Shown: positions 48,254 to 60,582 of the stretch, piece after piece | How positions within the stretch are numbered: the first letter of the stretch is position 1 | How the letters are laid out: each line of letters begins with the position of its first letter | Source of the DNA: Triops longicaudatus | Taxonomy: Eukaryota; Arthropoda; Branchiopoda; Notostraca; Triopsidae | Direction: 5' to 3' | Length of the DNA stretch: 64,000 bases | Assembly (NCBI GenBank): GCA_022885665.1 | Contig: JAGQDJ010000079.1 | Location: forward strand, 124,001 to 188,000 | Translations under genes and position numbers: made by a program | The notes under the pieces: generated by a model | What the model saw: the letters and a program-made list of their open reading frames with translations, nothing else | Told to the model about the DNA's origin: nothing | Databases searched by the model: none

Positions 48254-50250
48254 ATGTCTACCTTTCTGACTGTTGAAATGAAAATTGTTATGCTGGCTGG
48301 CGCAGCAGGTGTCATTCTTTTTACCATATTACTTGTGATTTGCTTCTTCCTACCGAACTGCGTGCTTCACGACTGCATTAATGGACGTAAGAATTTCGTT
48401 ATGCTGGTTTACAAAACTTGCTGTTCAGACGTTCACGTTGCTTGCAATAGGTGATAAAAACGCTGACCCCGAGCAGACTGCCATCAAGCTGGAAGATCTT
48501 CATTACTACTCACAGCCGATGAATACGTCCTCCGTGCCTGATGGCAAAAGTACGTAAATATGTCGCATCATACCACCCTTTGTGACGCGTACATTTTGTA
48601 CCCACTAAAAGGGATAAAATAGGGCTACAGGGTAGACAGGTGTTCCGTATGTTGCCTTTGATACAAAAGTTCATTTTTTCTCACAAAGGAATATATGCAC
48701 AGCACCCTCATAGTTCATTCGAACTGTCATTGGCATATTGCAGGTCATTGGTCATCCAGGAGAGATAAGTTCCGACGAAATCACGCTTGGTATCATTCGA
48801 CCATGTCAACGGACAGCGGTCGTGAATCCATGAATTCCAGTACTGCCCGAACTCCAAGCGAGCCTGACAGCCCGAAATCGAGTCGAGTATGCAATAAACT
48901 TTATAACTTTTTGCATTTCGAACATATGGATTCGGTGCGTGCAGCTTACCGGTTATCTGTTTCCCTATTAGCGACAATCCGTATCATCCAACAATGGAGA
49001 CGCTCCGCTGCCCTACATTAGAATTGCTCTGCAGTACATGCAGTCGTCGGCCGATAGCCAGGGCAAATTGCTGTTACATTTGAAAGTAGGTCGCTACATA
49101 AAAATTAATTAATGTGCGTCCCTAAGTACTAAAGCGCTGAGAAAGCAACCACAAGCTCCAAACTTTGCCTCTTAAAAATCCCGAGCTTGGTTCTTCCACT
49201 TAGTATCTGTGCCCTAATATCTATCTGAATAAATTAGGAAGCCGGAGAACTTCCACGTCGCTCTTACGTTGGCACATGTGAACCGTTTCTTTCCGTCTGT
49301 GTTGAGAAGCACTGGCGAACACTACGAGGCCAAAAAACACAGGAGCTCACTTCTATAGAAACAGAGTCCAAGAAAAATACCCAGCATCCCGTATTCGATC
49401 AAACCATTACCGTACCCTTAAACAAGGCTGACATTAAGGTAAAATACACACCGCTAAATCACCCCGACTGAACCTTCGTGTTTACCGCAGGACTGCAGCA
49501 TCCTTCTTACCGTAAAGGATAATGATAAATTGGGTGGTATCACGGAGCTTGGGACAACAGTAATTCCCTTGAAAGATAGTATGACCACCCTTATGACTGG
49601 AGATAATATATATGTCGCAAGGTATCTTGTGGAGCGCCAACAGGTATACCATCCAACCGATTACGGTAGAATCGCAGCTTCATGCATATTTTGTGTCGCC
49701 CTTCTTATAACTAGGAGCTTGGTGATGTCCTTGTAGGACTTATGTGCCTACCAACATCACAGAGGTTATCAGTTACTATCGCACGGTTCGCTAAGTTACC
49801 TAAGGCACTGGAGAATTCAAGTAAGTTGACAACTTAACCAAAGAAACAAGTTAAATGTTCGTCTCGTTTTCAGATTATTACGCACGAGTCATATTGCTCA
49901 ACGGAACGGGAAAAGCTTTGAAACGCAAAAAGACGGCAATCCAGCCTTATTCATCGTCCATCACTTTTAACGAGAACATCAGCTTTGATTTGCCCATCTC
50001 GCAGATTGCGACAGCTGTATTGCTGATAGTGCTTTGCCAAGATCTCGTTTCTTCGAATTCGTCAAGCTCTGATAGAAAAGACCCAGGGGGAGAGGGCTCC
50101 AGTCAGCCTACGTGCAAATCGCTCAAATACAGGTCGTTAGGAAAAGTAGCATTAGGGAAAGAAGTACGAGGATATAGCCAGCAAATTCACTGGAACAGCA
50201 TGATGCAGTGTCCACGGAAAGTCGTCTCCCAGTGGCACTCTCTCTCATAA
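48254..50250 (+). CDS. Divergent synaptotagmin-family protein (TM plus two C2 domains)
   Basis: Eight exons join in phase: 48254-48386, 48451-48549, 48744-48886, 48972-49085, 49238-49438, 49491-49643, 49715-49820, 49874-50250; 441 aa. The N-terminus has one membrane segment (MLAGAAGVILFTILLVICFF), a Cys-containing juxtamembrane region, then a Ser-rich linker. C2A runs about 130-285 (PYIRIALQYMQSSADSQGKL, HPVFDQTITVPL, LLTVKDNDKLGGITELG). C2B follows from ELGDVLVGLMCLPTSQRLSV to the signature end QCPRKVVSQWHSLS. The Asp residues that bind Ca2+ in both C2 domains of classical synaptotagmins are mostly replaced (EKHWRTLRGQ in C2A loop 1), so it is probably Ca2+-independent, as in SYT4/12/13/14-type proteins. 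A Ser-rich insert (VSSNSSSSDRKDPGGEG) lies in C2B. The exact subfamily is not assigned; the start is the first in-frame ATG before the TM with a good context. Confidence 0.82.
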
Positions 50251-50616
50251 ATAGGCTTACGTCGAATTGGATTACTGAAGCTAATTTTACAATGCTGAAG
50301 CAACCTATTACGTGCATTAGGCTTTTTTGTATACTTTCATACATAGTAAACTTGAATGAACTTTACTGTAAGAAAAACTTTTCGCGCAGTTCAATACAGT
50401 GTAATTTCAATAAGATCTCCGTTTCGTACATAGACATTTAACAAGCTTTCAAGCTTGGGACCCAGCATTTTGTTCCGTTGCCGGTCGTTGCAAGGCAGAC
50501 TGCACTAATGGCCTATTTTCGAATCGACTCAACGCTAAACGAGAAAGGAGACAACCCAGTCAATAGCAACTAAAGCCATGAGGCACACAACACATTTATC
50601 ATTTATAATAAAAGAA

Positions 50617-52733
50617 TTAATATAGGTTCAGACTTTCAGATATCACAAAAGCTTTTGGGAATTTAAGAAAAAAATTAACTAATAAAATAAATTTTAAATA
50701 ATAAGTCTTACCCGAGGAATTCTGGCGAATATCCCAGACTTTGAAATTATTTTCCCGGTTATCTCCTCCGAGGCACACTGCGAAAGGGGCGTCTGGACAG
50801 GCACCTATTGTATGTATGTGACCCAAGTCGAAGTTATTTTCGCAGATAAATTCGGGCTTTCCACTCTGAATATCCCAGACTTTAAATGACTTATCCTGAG
50901 AAGCTGTCATCAAACAACCGGGAACCTGCCAGCTAAGGTTTAGACCTGTTGACAAAGAAACCAATTTTTGTGAAGGAATTCTGAATATGATGCGTAAGTA
51001 TATGGTGTTACCTGTGCAAGCTTGGGTATGTGCATTCAACTGCCACAGAGGTTTCTCTTGACGAACGTCAATGTAATGAACCATACCGCCTTCTGTACTC
51101 GCCTGTGGGACAAATACGAATTCTTCATAATTATTCAAACGTATTTTATAAATACACCCACCAAAACTGCGAAGGGATTGAAGTGATCCCAAATCGTTCG
51201 CTCCACTTCTGCTCCTAAGTCCCATGACTTACAAGTTTCGGAAGCTCGGCAGTCGAAGACGCGAACAAGATTATCACAACAGCCGGTTAGCAACGTCTGG
51301 GCCTCAAACGGGTGCCACTGCAAAGCCTGGACTTTGTCTTTGTGAGACTTGATAGTGGAAGCCACCGAACCATCGCTCAAATTCCATAACAGAACTTTCT
51401 TGTCTGCAGAGCCCGAAGCAAGAACCGACCTACAATGTCAGACTTGTAATAATGTATGGATCTGAAATCATACACTCTAGCTTGCATACCTGACATGTTT
51501 ATTCCACGCTAAGCTGAGCACAGCATCCTTGTGGCCTACAGCTGGTAAACCTTTCTTTTTGCTTTTGCGACGTCCCAATGAGAAAACAGGCTCTAGGCCG
51601 CCAACCACGTCCAAATCCCATGCTTCAATAACGGGAGCCATACTCCCAACGCACACGAGGTTACCTTCACCAAACAAAAACGTTTGAATACTAGTAAAAT
51701 ACATAAAATAGAAAAAAAAAGTCTACCTGGGGATTCTTCTCCAGGTTCGTAATCTAACCATTCAATGCAAAGTGGGAAAGCTGGTAGCAATATTTCATGG
51801 TGAACATACAGGTGAGCTTCTTCGGCGTTGTAGACTAAAGCGAAAGAAAAAGAGTAAGTTAAATAAAAAACTTTTTTTTTTTGTTGCAACGATGTCAACC
51901 GTTTTTACGTTACCATGGACTTCTAAGATTGCAGCATCCCCTTCGATGTGTCCAACGGCGATAAGGTTGTCCGTGGGGAGTAAGTTAAAATCTTCCTCTT
52001 CAGAAGACTCGTCATCAGAGTCTTTTACAGTAATATAGGGGTCATCATCATTACTAGGAAAGACTGTCAAATGTTCTATCCCCATGACGCCTTCCGGTTC
52101 ATCTGAAAATCCGACATCAAAGAAATGGTTCGAATGATACATTCATAAATCGCATGCAGTGCAAATTACCGTCTTCATCATCATATGTATCAAGACCGTA
52201 CTCAGCCGCAATCTTCTCATCTTCCAAGTCACCTTCTGCCGCGGCAGTAGGCTTCGAGCCTTCGCCCTGACCTTTTTTGGGTTTATTTTCAGTTGCAGAT
52301 TCGGAGACTTGCTCCATTTCAACGTCCTGCGATTCGTCAGCATCTCCTTCAGAATATTTTTCTTCCTCATCTTCATCTTCATTATCTTCATCGATGTCCC
52401 TATAAAAAAGTTATTCACGCCTATTTGGCAAATTATGGAATTTAAGGTAGTTACTTGATTTGTTGTCTCGTATGCCTAATGAGCTCGGCTAATTCATCTT
52501 TTTCCAAATGCACCTGAAAAATGGGATAATAATATGTACCAAAGAGGCTGGGTAAATTCGACGTGAGAGAAGGATATCTGAATAATAAATCACAATAACG
52601 AAGCATGGATACGGTTATATAGTGCATGAATTGTTACCTTCTCTGGTGTTAATTTGGCTGCTCCCCGACGAATCCACGTCAAGCACGGAATAAAATTTAA
52701 GCTTGCTGGCTCGATATCTCCATTATCTTCCAT
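50617..52733 (-). CDS. PWP1: PWP1, WD-repeat ribosome biogenesis protein
   Basis: Ten exons join in phase: 52733-52638, 52513-52455, 52399-52170, 52102-51914, 51834-51727, 51664-51490, 51429-51162, 51102-51012, 50945-50712, 50651-50617; 494 aa (human 501). PWP1 is a nucleolar/chromatin WD40 protein needed for rRNA transcription and ribosome assembly. It starts with CLTWIRRGAAKLTPEKVHLE, followed by a highly acidic stretch. Then come the family-specific FPSNDDDPYITVKD and YNAEEAHLYVHHEILLPAFP, and WD repeats with MAPVIEAWDLDVVGGLEPVF, LAWNKHVRSVLASGSADKKV and LQWHPFEAQTLLTGCCDNLV. The last exon (12 codons, ending SESLNLY) is short and was placed by phase; the human tail is longer there. The gene converges on the synaptotagmin gene, with 366 bp between stops. 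Confidence 0.95.
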
Positions 52734-53365
52734 AATTCAAGTTATACACAGTCGTAGCTATTCACCAAATTTTGGTCACTTCAACACACGTGGTTTATAG
52801 CTGCGTGAGAATAGGCAACTTGTACACAGTCCCTCGGCACGTGTTCGTGGCGCTTAGAATCGCTATTGCAACTCAACATTTTTTCTCCCTGTTCAACAGC
52901 CTAAGGCAGGTTCCCACCGAGGTCATAAGGTAATGAGAGCTGCACAAGCGAGTTAACAAGGAAGGGGAAGGGGAACAATAGACTTTCATGGGTTCAAGCA
53001 AAATTTCATATTTTACTGAAATAAAAGGGTCTGGACAAGAAATCCTTTCCCTTTCTTTCTAATTTAGCCTAGCAGGACTCTTCTAATGAATTAGTCCCCA
53101 CTTAGGCTTGTTGACCGGTGACAAGTAGGCCCATGAGGTCACATGTGCATAAGACCTTACGACCTCGGTGGGAACCATCTCAAATGCTCCCAAACTTGAA
53201 AAATACTGTCTTTTATTTATTAAAGGCAGCTTCGGTTTGATTATTTGACCGGTCTTCGCTTTTCATACATTAATTATCTGTAACTAAACATCCGTTTTCT
53301 TTTGAGTACAAACAGCTTAGTGGTCCTTTGTTTAGTAAGGAAGGAGTGAGATGAGAAAGAATATG
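52734..53365. other. Region upstream of PWP1
   Basis: Contains the PWP1 promoter at its left end and the 268-bp MITE described separately. No coding exon found. Confidence 0.45.
52909..53176. mobile_element. MITE with 23-bp terminal inverted repeats
   Basis: GGTTCCCACCGAGGTCATAA (continuing GGT) at 52909 is matched in inverse orientation at 53154-53176, with a single mismatch over 23 bp. The 268-bp element has no coding frame. I could not define a clear target-site duplication, so the superfamily stays open. Confidence 0.75.
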
Positions 53366-53983
53366 CCGTCAAACATCCTAATTCGCCGGTCCCGCATACG
53401 CGGACAAAATTTTTGAGGCCGACTTTATTCGCGCCAAAACATTTCAACATTCGCGGCAAAATATTTCAATACTCGCGGCTCTTGCTGGTTAAAATCAATC
53501 AAAATCATGGTCTTTTTGGTAGAAACTAATGCCAATAGTAACGTATTTAGTGTTATAATATAATTTCAAAGGGAAATATATTTTTTGCACAAGACAAGCA
53601 TTAAAAGAGCAAAAACGCAAGTCGCTTAGAATTGTGAGTGCAATGATGTTTTGAAAAGGTTAAAAAAAAAATAAATCACAACAAGCAGTTCTGATCAACA
53701 AAGTCGTTCTGAGAAATTAAATGGAAGAACCAAGCTAACATTTAAAATTTACTTCGAATTTGATATTTTTCGTTTATGACGTGAAGATTTACTTTCAAAA
53801 TACAAACTGGTGATATAGGTACGCTAATCAATCGAGTTATAATGTTTTAAAGGCTGAAACACAGAAAAAAATCATCAATACTTTAATTACACACATCTGC
53901 TAAATAACAGTTAAGTTCTATTTTGTGCAGAGCCCTTCCTATCTTTCCTTGTTTCCTTCCTATCTTTCCTTGAGCTTTGACTG
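53366..53983. mobile_element. Pogo/Tigger-like non-autonomous element, older copy
   Basis: The right end GAGCTTTGACTG followed by TA matches the terminal repeat of the element at 61904-62630. The left end (CCGTCAAACATCCTAATTCG) is a diverged version of CAGTCAAAGCTTCTTATTCG. Inside, long stretches resemble the second copy, for example AATCATGGTCTTTTTGG against AATCTTGGTATTTTTGG and then GTGTTATAAT. About 618 bp, no transposase frame. Confidence 0.75.
53930..53973 (+). repeat. Two-copy tandem of CCTTCCTATCTTTCCTTG
   Basis: The 18-bp unit CCTTCCTATCTTTCCTTG occurs twice, a few bases apart, just inside the right end of the Tigger-like element. Confidence 0.7.
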
Positions 53984-56265
53984 TACTTTATCGGATTTGA
54001 CTGGAAACAGACAAAATAATGTAGAATCTTCAAACTTAGATATAAAAACTCCAGCACTGAATCAGACATATAACCTCTTGATCTCAACAAATGATGCTAT
54101 TGATCCAGCATAAAATACAGGAGATAGGGGTCACTGGAACGCGAGCCAATCGAAATAAAAATAACAGCTTGCGACCAGCAGATATTTAGAGGTTGTAAAA
54201 GGACAGTTCCACTAATAATAACGCAAGTTGTTTGCAAAGAAAAAGAGATTTAATGGGAAAAAGAGCAAAGAATATGTGAGAAACTAATGTTAATATGATT
54301 TCGCTACTTATAATGTGACTTTCGTTTTTCATAATCTCTAGTTGAAGTACGCACAACTTTTTTTTGCATTAGTTACCAGTCTAGGCTCACATTTGTAACG
54401 GAGCACTAATTTTACTGTAACAGTTTTCAAGTAAAAGTGGTCGACATTTACAAAAAAATTATAGCATTATGACATTCGTGTAAAATAAATGTTAAAATCG
54501 GAAATACAATGACTGTACACGAGGCATAAAGGTCAAGAACGATTTTTAGCTACAAGAGAGATAAAAGTGAATTATTAATGTTTATTTTCCCTGTGATAGA
54601 AGTAAGGTTTTAATTATTCAATAACGAAGAAGCTTATGCCTGAAACAGTGTTAAATATATTTAAATAAGTGCGTTTAATTCTACAATATAACAGTGACAA
54701 CAATAAAATAAAAGTATTACGCATGTTACCGCAATGAGTTGGTGAATAATATGTATATTTTATTATTACCGTACAAATCAGGGACTTATTTAATAATATT
54801 ATACGCTATATTTGCTTGGGCGTTTTCCTTTTGAGAAAATATAATTTAATCTTATTTCCGTTTGAACTCACCAGGGATCCAAATTCAAACAAATGAAAAG
54901 TATCAACCGTTAATAATTGATTACTCCCAATTATCTTGTTTTACAAATGCACTACAGCTCATCAGATAGTATGGATACTTCTAACGTAATTAATTTTATT
55001 CCAGACTAAACTCTAATCCAAGCCACGTAGTGTAAAACCGTTTGTAGTTTGATTCTTCTTCTTTATCGAACGCCTTTCTTTTTTAGGGTCTACTTAACAC
55101 TATAAAGTGAATGCTTTTTTTCTATACCGGAATAGTTTGCAACGTTCAGCAAAAAATAGACTACGGACTCACTGTAACTCGTACATAAACTTTACGTAAT
55201 TGTACCGTTGAGGCAGGACTGAGGGCGTCTGACTTAACAAATATTTGAAAGTGTTCAGCACTTTCCTTTTTGTGGGTTATCTACATTGATGACCATTGTA
55301 GGCTTAAAGCACGTGCTGAAGCAGTCAGTGTTATTGCTGTTGAGGGTTCTTCATGGTTAGTTAGTATTTTTTGAAGACGGTTTCCAAGTCAACTTGTCCT
55401 TCTCGGTATTCACGAACTCGACGGCGCATTTCATACGCGTGACATAGCAGTGCGGTTCAAAGAACGCACAACATATCACCAGATACGTGAAGAAACACGA
55501 ACTTTTGCTTAGAAGCCTTGCCTCTCTATCTAAATAGGCTATTCGAACCCCATCAAGCCAGAAAACCAGATCTCACGTATCTCTTAAAGAACTGAGACTT
55601 GTGATTGAGGACGTTAAATGACAAAGTCCACACGTTACGGTGACAGCACTACAGGAACCCAAAAACTGAAGGATGTCCCCGCTTTACCCAACTTCAAATC
55701 TCATGTTACTGTTTTATCAGCGAAGCCCAAAACACTAGAGACCGTGAGCCGTACACAACGTTTAGACCCACATCAACACTAGGCTTTTACATTTGTATGG
55801 AATTACCATCGCGTAACATCGGTTTTACTACAAGTAAGATTGCAGCTTTGGGAGATACCGAGCATGTGATTCGTTTTCTGCACTCAAGGTGAGCCAGTTC
55901 CCGTATGGAGCTTGCAATGTTAGTTGTGCGGAAAGTGAGAGGCGACCACACCCCAATGTGACAACAGTGCGGTAATACCGTAAAGCCAGTGTATTTATGA
56001 GTTATCGGTTCGCAGAAGTAGTTGAACAAAAGCTTCAGTTTGGGATTGGCGTGAACATGTGCGCGTGGAATCCAACGACTCGCAAGAGTGAAACAAGCAG
56101 AGGGCTGTGGTTTTAAGCCAATCTCCCGCGTTTACATCCCGAAAGTGATATAACACAAGGAAAGCTTGAACGTTTGTTTAAAATCTACATGGTTTTCAGG
56201 TTATTCGTTTCAGCGGTGCACAAATATTGCGGCAAAAATTATTTATCGCAATTCACCACATAACC
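53984..56265. other. AT-rich intergenic DNA
   Basis: About 2.3 kb, notably AT-rich between 54.2 and 55.2 kb. I found no coding exon, RNA gene or further repeat family. The promoter of the secreted-protein gene should lie near the right end. Confidence 0.45.
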
Positions 56266-58195
56266 ATGAAACTATTTCAGTTCATAATTTTCTTAGTGTC
56301 CAGCACTTTGCTGGTAGTTGCGGAAGGTCAGCGCCTTACGCGGTCGCGCCTGAAACGGAATCAGACTTCACCAACCTTGTTTCACATAAATCCTGTACCA
56401 TTAGGCGAGGCGTTCAATCTGTTTAATCGTTATGGATTCCTGGGATTCAGCATTCGAGTCGCGCCATTCAACATTACCGACTTTTGGCTCTTCCGGGAAT
56501 CAACTTATCCCGTGTTTCAACGGGACACATTTCTCGTCAAGAGGCAGAAAGTTAACCAGTAAATAGTTCACAACCTGTAACCTTTATAAGCTACAAACGG
56601 AAACTTGATTGTTTTTGCACTAACACGTGAAGTACACTTTCCCGTACAGGCGAACTACATAGGAGTATTGCAACGTGTCGACAGTAAAGTTATGGCACTT
56701 AATGCTTAGTAAACATGGCTAAGATTTTGTCATGAAAGCTCTAAGCTTGCAATCTTGAGTTGAGCTCTACTTAAAAAATACTTGAGGTTGTGTACATTTT
56801 TTAAAAATTTAAAATCAACTATGTGAGCTGAGCTCATTGCCGTGCAATGGCACGTATTGTATGGTTTACACGGTTTGAACACGTGCGATCTTTCTTTCAT
56901 GATGAAAAGAAAAATCCATTGAGCTATAATTTTCACAGCATGCGTTTTCCTTAAAACTACAGTTCTTAAGCTTTCTGGTGATTTGGTAAATTTGCATAAT
57001 TTATTTCCAATAACAAATAAAAAATGAATTTCGTCTCAATTGCAAGTTCACACAATTTTAATTTTTCTTGTGATAAACGCTTACAAAATTCCCTATAAAT
57101 TTCCAGGTTATTTGCAAGATTTTTCGAAAGTTCAAATTTTAGCTTCAGATATTGCTACTTTTAATTCCACTGTAGACTACGGTTTGTTGCGGTATCAAAG
57201 CAATTATTTCGAAACTACTATGAGTTCCATTCTTGTTGCCTATTACACAGAACTGTAGCTTTAACGTGATAGGGATTTTTTCTGTGACACAATTCAGCAA
57301 TAATGCCCACTTCTATTGCCCTCTTTGTCTAGAACAGTGGCGGAACGCCACATACAGCTCCATTTGTGTGGTAGTGTGGAATCGCTACTGCAAAGTTTCT
57401 TTGCCAATTTCACCATTGATGGTTTGCAACGACCCTGGCGTGCTTTCACAGCTTCATGGCGCAAACCACTGCTTGCTCGACTGTTGGGACTACAGCTCAG
57501 TCATCTAATGGACGACCACCGGTTTTTGTTAATCAAACTCGAGAAACATGTCCAAGCGGGGGCCATCCGCGGCGCCGCCGCCTTGAACCCGGCCATTACG
57601 GAACGTGCGGGAAACATTGTTGTCGGTGCTTTGCGAGAAACGGTGGATTTTTTCCTCGACCAGGGCACTCATTTCATTAAAAGCTACCTTAGCGGCGACG
57701 CATTATACCAGATTCTGGTGTACGATCCCGTCAGGTTCGAACAAGTCCGGCAACGCGTTCAGGATATTGATCTGACCAGCCTCTCCAAAGAAGAGCAGAC
57801 GGCGCTTTTTGCCACCACCCCTGAATACATTGGCAAACTTCAAGTAAGTGTCCCAACACTCACAGAATATATCCGTTAACCATTCTCTTATGAAGCTTGT
57901 ACTTGTAACGAAGTTAATTTCGCGCCATGCCTAGATTGCTAGCGGAAACCGAACACTGGTCCAGGACTTGGAAAGTGTGCTTAATAGAAGTCCTATTTCA
58001 AATGCCCTGCCTTCCATAATACGACTTTTAACGACTACTTCGGCTATGAATTATGCCTACCAAGCCTTGCAAGAACGTGCAGTACTGGGACTTGAACTAA
58101 CAGCCCTGATTTCAACAATGCCCGATTTGCCACAGAAAAGCTGGCTCGTGGAAGTTTTGTACAATTTGTTGAGAGTTTGGGAACTCAACTTGTGA
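56266..58195 (+). CDS. Uncharacterised secreted protein
   Basis: I do not recognise this gene. A five-exon model fits in phase: 56266-56550, 56650-56683, 57107-57254, 57333-57843, 57935-58195; 412 aa. It begins with a strong signal peptide (MKLFQFIIFLVSSTLLVVAE) followed by GQRLTRSRLKR, a possible dibasic cleavage site, and has N-glycosylation sequons (NQT, NIT, NST, NFT, NRT). The large exon 4 is rich in long amphipathic stretches (LARLLGLQLSHLMDDHRFLL, AGAIRGAAALNPAITERAGN, RFEQVRQRVQDIDLTSLSKE), suggesting an alpha-helical secreted or lumenal protein. There is no second membrane segment. The last two exons are convincing by codon structure and clean splice sites. The exon 1 donor (AAA|GTTAAC) is weak; if exon 1 is not spliced, it encodes a 98-residue secreted peptide ending in-frame at CAG TAA. 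Confidence 0.55.
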
Positions 58196-60582
58196 AATAT
58201 GGTCTTCATTACGATCTGTTTTTCTCAGTCTAGTCAGTCCAGTACGTATTGCATCTCATAGATGTGAAGAGCTGCTGTTGCCAAGCCTTAACACATTTCA
58301 ATGCAGAACTTGCTGGTAGGATATTTTACGTGAAAGTGCGTTGTGTAAAAAAAAAATAGTATGTATGAATTTTCGGTCTGTAGCTATTCAGTTGAAACGA
58401 AATGAGGCAGAAATAACTTTCTCCTACTTTCACTTGCACGCAAAACGTGATACCAGGGTAGGGAAGAAAGGAAGGACTGACAACTTTGCTAACTTCTCTA
58501 TCTTTTCCTTTCAAAAGAAAGTTCGGCCCTGTGGATCAGTACACTCGGGTCTGCTTTATTACAAAAAGTTCCTGAACTCAAAAAGCGAGCCACAATGCAC
58601 GGTCGTTCCTTGCAACAAAAAATACGCGGTTATCAATACCACCTCTTTATTGTCACTATACAAAAGAAAAGAAAGAACGTAATAAACTTTATTTGCTTGA
58701 AGGCTATTAAAGTTAAAAGGCGCACGAGCACACTTAACAGTGAGTCAAGCTTCGTTTTAAAGGTCCCTGACTTATCGAACACAAGACTAAATGAACTAAA
58801 ATAAGAGCACTTCACTCTTGCCGTTGCATCCAAAGAACTTGCATATTTTCTTTAGATTATTGCAGCCTACTTTGTTGGCCATCGCAATGAACTGTTTGTG
58901 CTGACTATATCACAAACACGTTTCGAAAATTCCATGATCGGATTAGTTAAGTTAGCAATGCCTACAAATCCACGAGTTTTTATTTATTGTTAAAAAAAAA
59001 TTATTTACTTTATTATTCGGGGAAATTTACAGCCTTCGGTGCATAAACGATAAAAAAATCTCTTGGAGGGCTTAAAACTTATAATGCTGTATATTCAGAA
59101 AAGTACATGCAGATAATAATTCCGAAAACTATGTTTATAATAACTGTTATTATATGCTTAGAATTACAATTTTGTTACAGAACAATTAATTTTTTTCTCG
59201 CGAATGATACTGAAAACAGAATGGGTATTCGGAGACCGCCGCGTAACGCTCTTACGTTCGCTCGTTTCTTTTTCTTTAAGCGTTTAAATCCTAATCAATC
59301 AGCAAACAGGGTCTAAAGCTTGTGACTGCTCATGTATTAAACTAAGCTACGAACCAAAATGTCCTTCTAAGCCCGAAATATACACCTAACTTTTCAAGCA
59401 GTTATTATTTCAGCTCTCAAACAAATTTCCCGTAATGAACTTGGATAAATTTGGATAATACATTTTCTTTACGTCCTACTATTGGTGAATCCCATACCAT
59501 ATTTTTCTATATTTATGTATTATGTATCTTCTTAATGATTATACCTCAACTTCGGACATTTGGCCGCTTGAGTTGCTGAAAAAGCCAAGTTTGCAGTGCA
59601 ACGAAGCGAAATACAATTGCTCTCTAAAATGGACTCCTGTATTATTCTGGAATATATTATGATAATTTTGATTAACTTCAAGAACACAGAACATTTGCAG
59701 AAAACCCTGACTTGGAAGACTACGTAATGACAAAACCCTTCGATCGCTGCCCTGCGCTCTGAATACTCGTAGAGGGTAAAGTCAACGTCCGAAAAGGGTA
59801 GTTGCTTTTCTAATTGTTCCCCTACAAACAGAAATCAATATTTTTCTCCTTAGCACCGTTCATCATCCGTATTCCTTCGCTCCTTCAATTACCCGTATTC
59901 CTTTTGCATCACTTTTACTTCTTCTGCCCACGCATGTATCTCTGAACAAAAGCCTTTTTTTTCGAGAAATGAACAGCGGCTTTGTTTGCATACATAGTAG
60001 TGTTTGCATTTGAGGTTTTCGCTGCCAGAGTAAAAAAGTAAACACAGAAAAAGTCCTTTGTAAGGCAGTTTGCCGCGCATTGAAGCCAACCGCGCTATTG
60101 TCAAGGGAAGCTAGGGTACGGGCTCCCGAGTAGTAATATACCAGCTTCTATGAAACCTACTGTGGCGTCTTGAAGAAATACAGTTCCGATACTTTGTTTC
60201 TTTTTATTTCGAATTATCGCCAATTTTAAACGCATGCAAAATTGCGACAACCCAAATATCAACAGGTGCCGCAACAAATGCGCTACAAATTATATAGGCG
60301 TCCCACATGCGAAGTCACAGGCAAACCACCCCCGCTACCCTTCAGTCCAAACGCCAGTGCACATCAGGTCAGTCGATGCAGAGCGCCGCATCGGAAAACA
60401 TCGTCCCCTCGAATCCGCAAGCCAGTATTGTGCACTTGCAACAGATACAAACTGGTATTGCGTTTCCCGTGCAAAATACCAGTTTTGGTTCTCCTAAGGA
60501 GTGAGTGATCCGTTACTTTGACAAAAAGGAGGGGAAAAATATAAGGCACACTTTGTTTGGAAACAAATTAAGTTGTTGAGCC
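58196..60582. other. Intergenic DNA with a Gln/Ser-rich open segment near 60.3 kb
   Basis: About 2.4 kb. Most of it shows nothing. At 60307-60504 a plus-strand frame reads SENIVPSNPQASIVHLQQIQ and ends PKE just before GTGAGT, a good donor. Its composition resembles a Gln-rich activation domain and it could be an exon of the gene starting at 60583, but the phase to that exon brings a stop. Left unassigned. Confidence 0.35.

Noticed and set aside
57040..57258. 72-codon frame read as a separate small protein
   Set aside because: Lacks an ATG at its start, and its last part fits as exon 3 of the secreted-protein gene with consistent phases.
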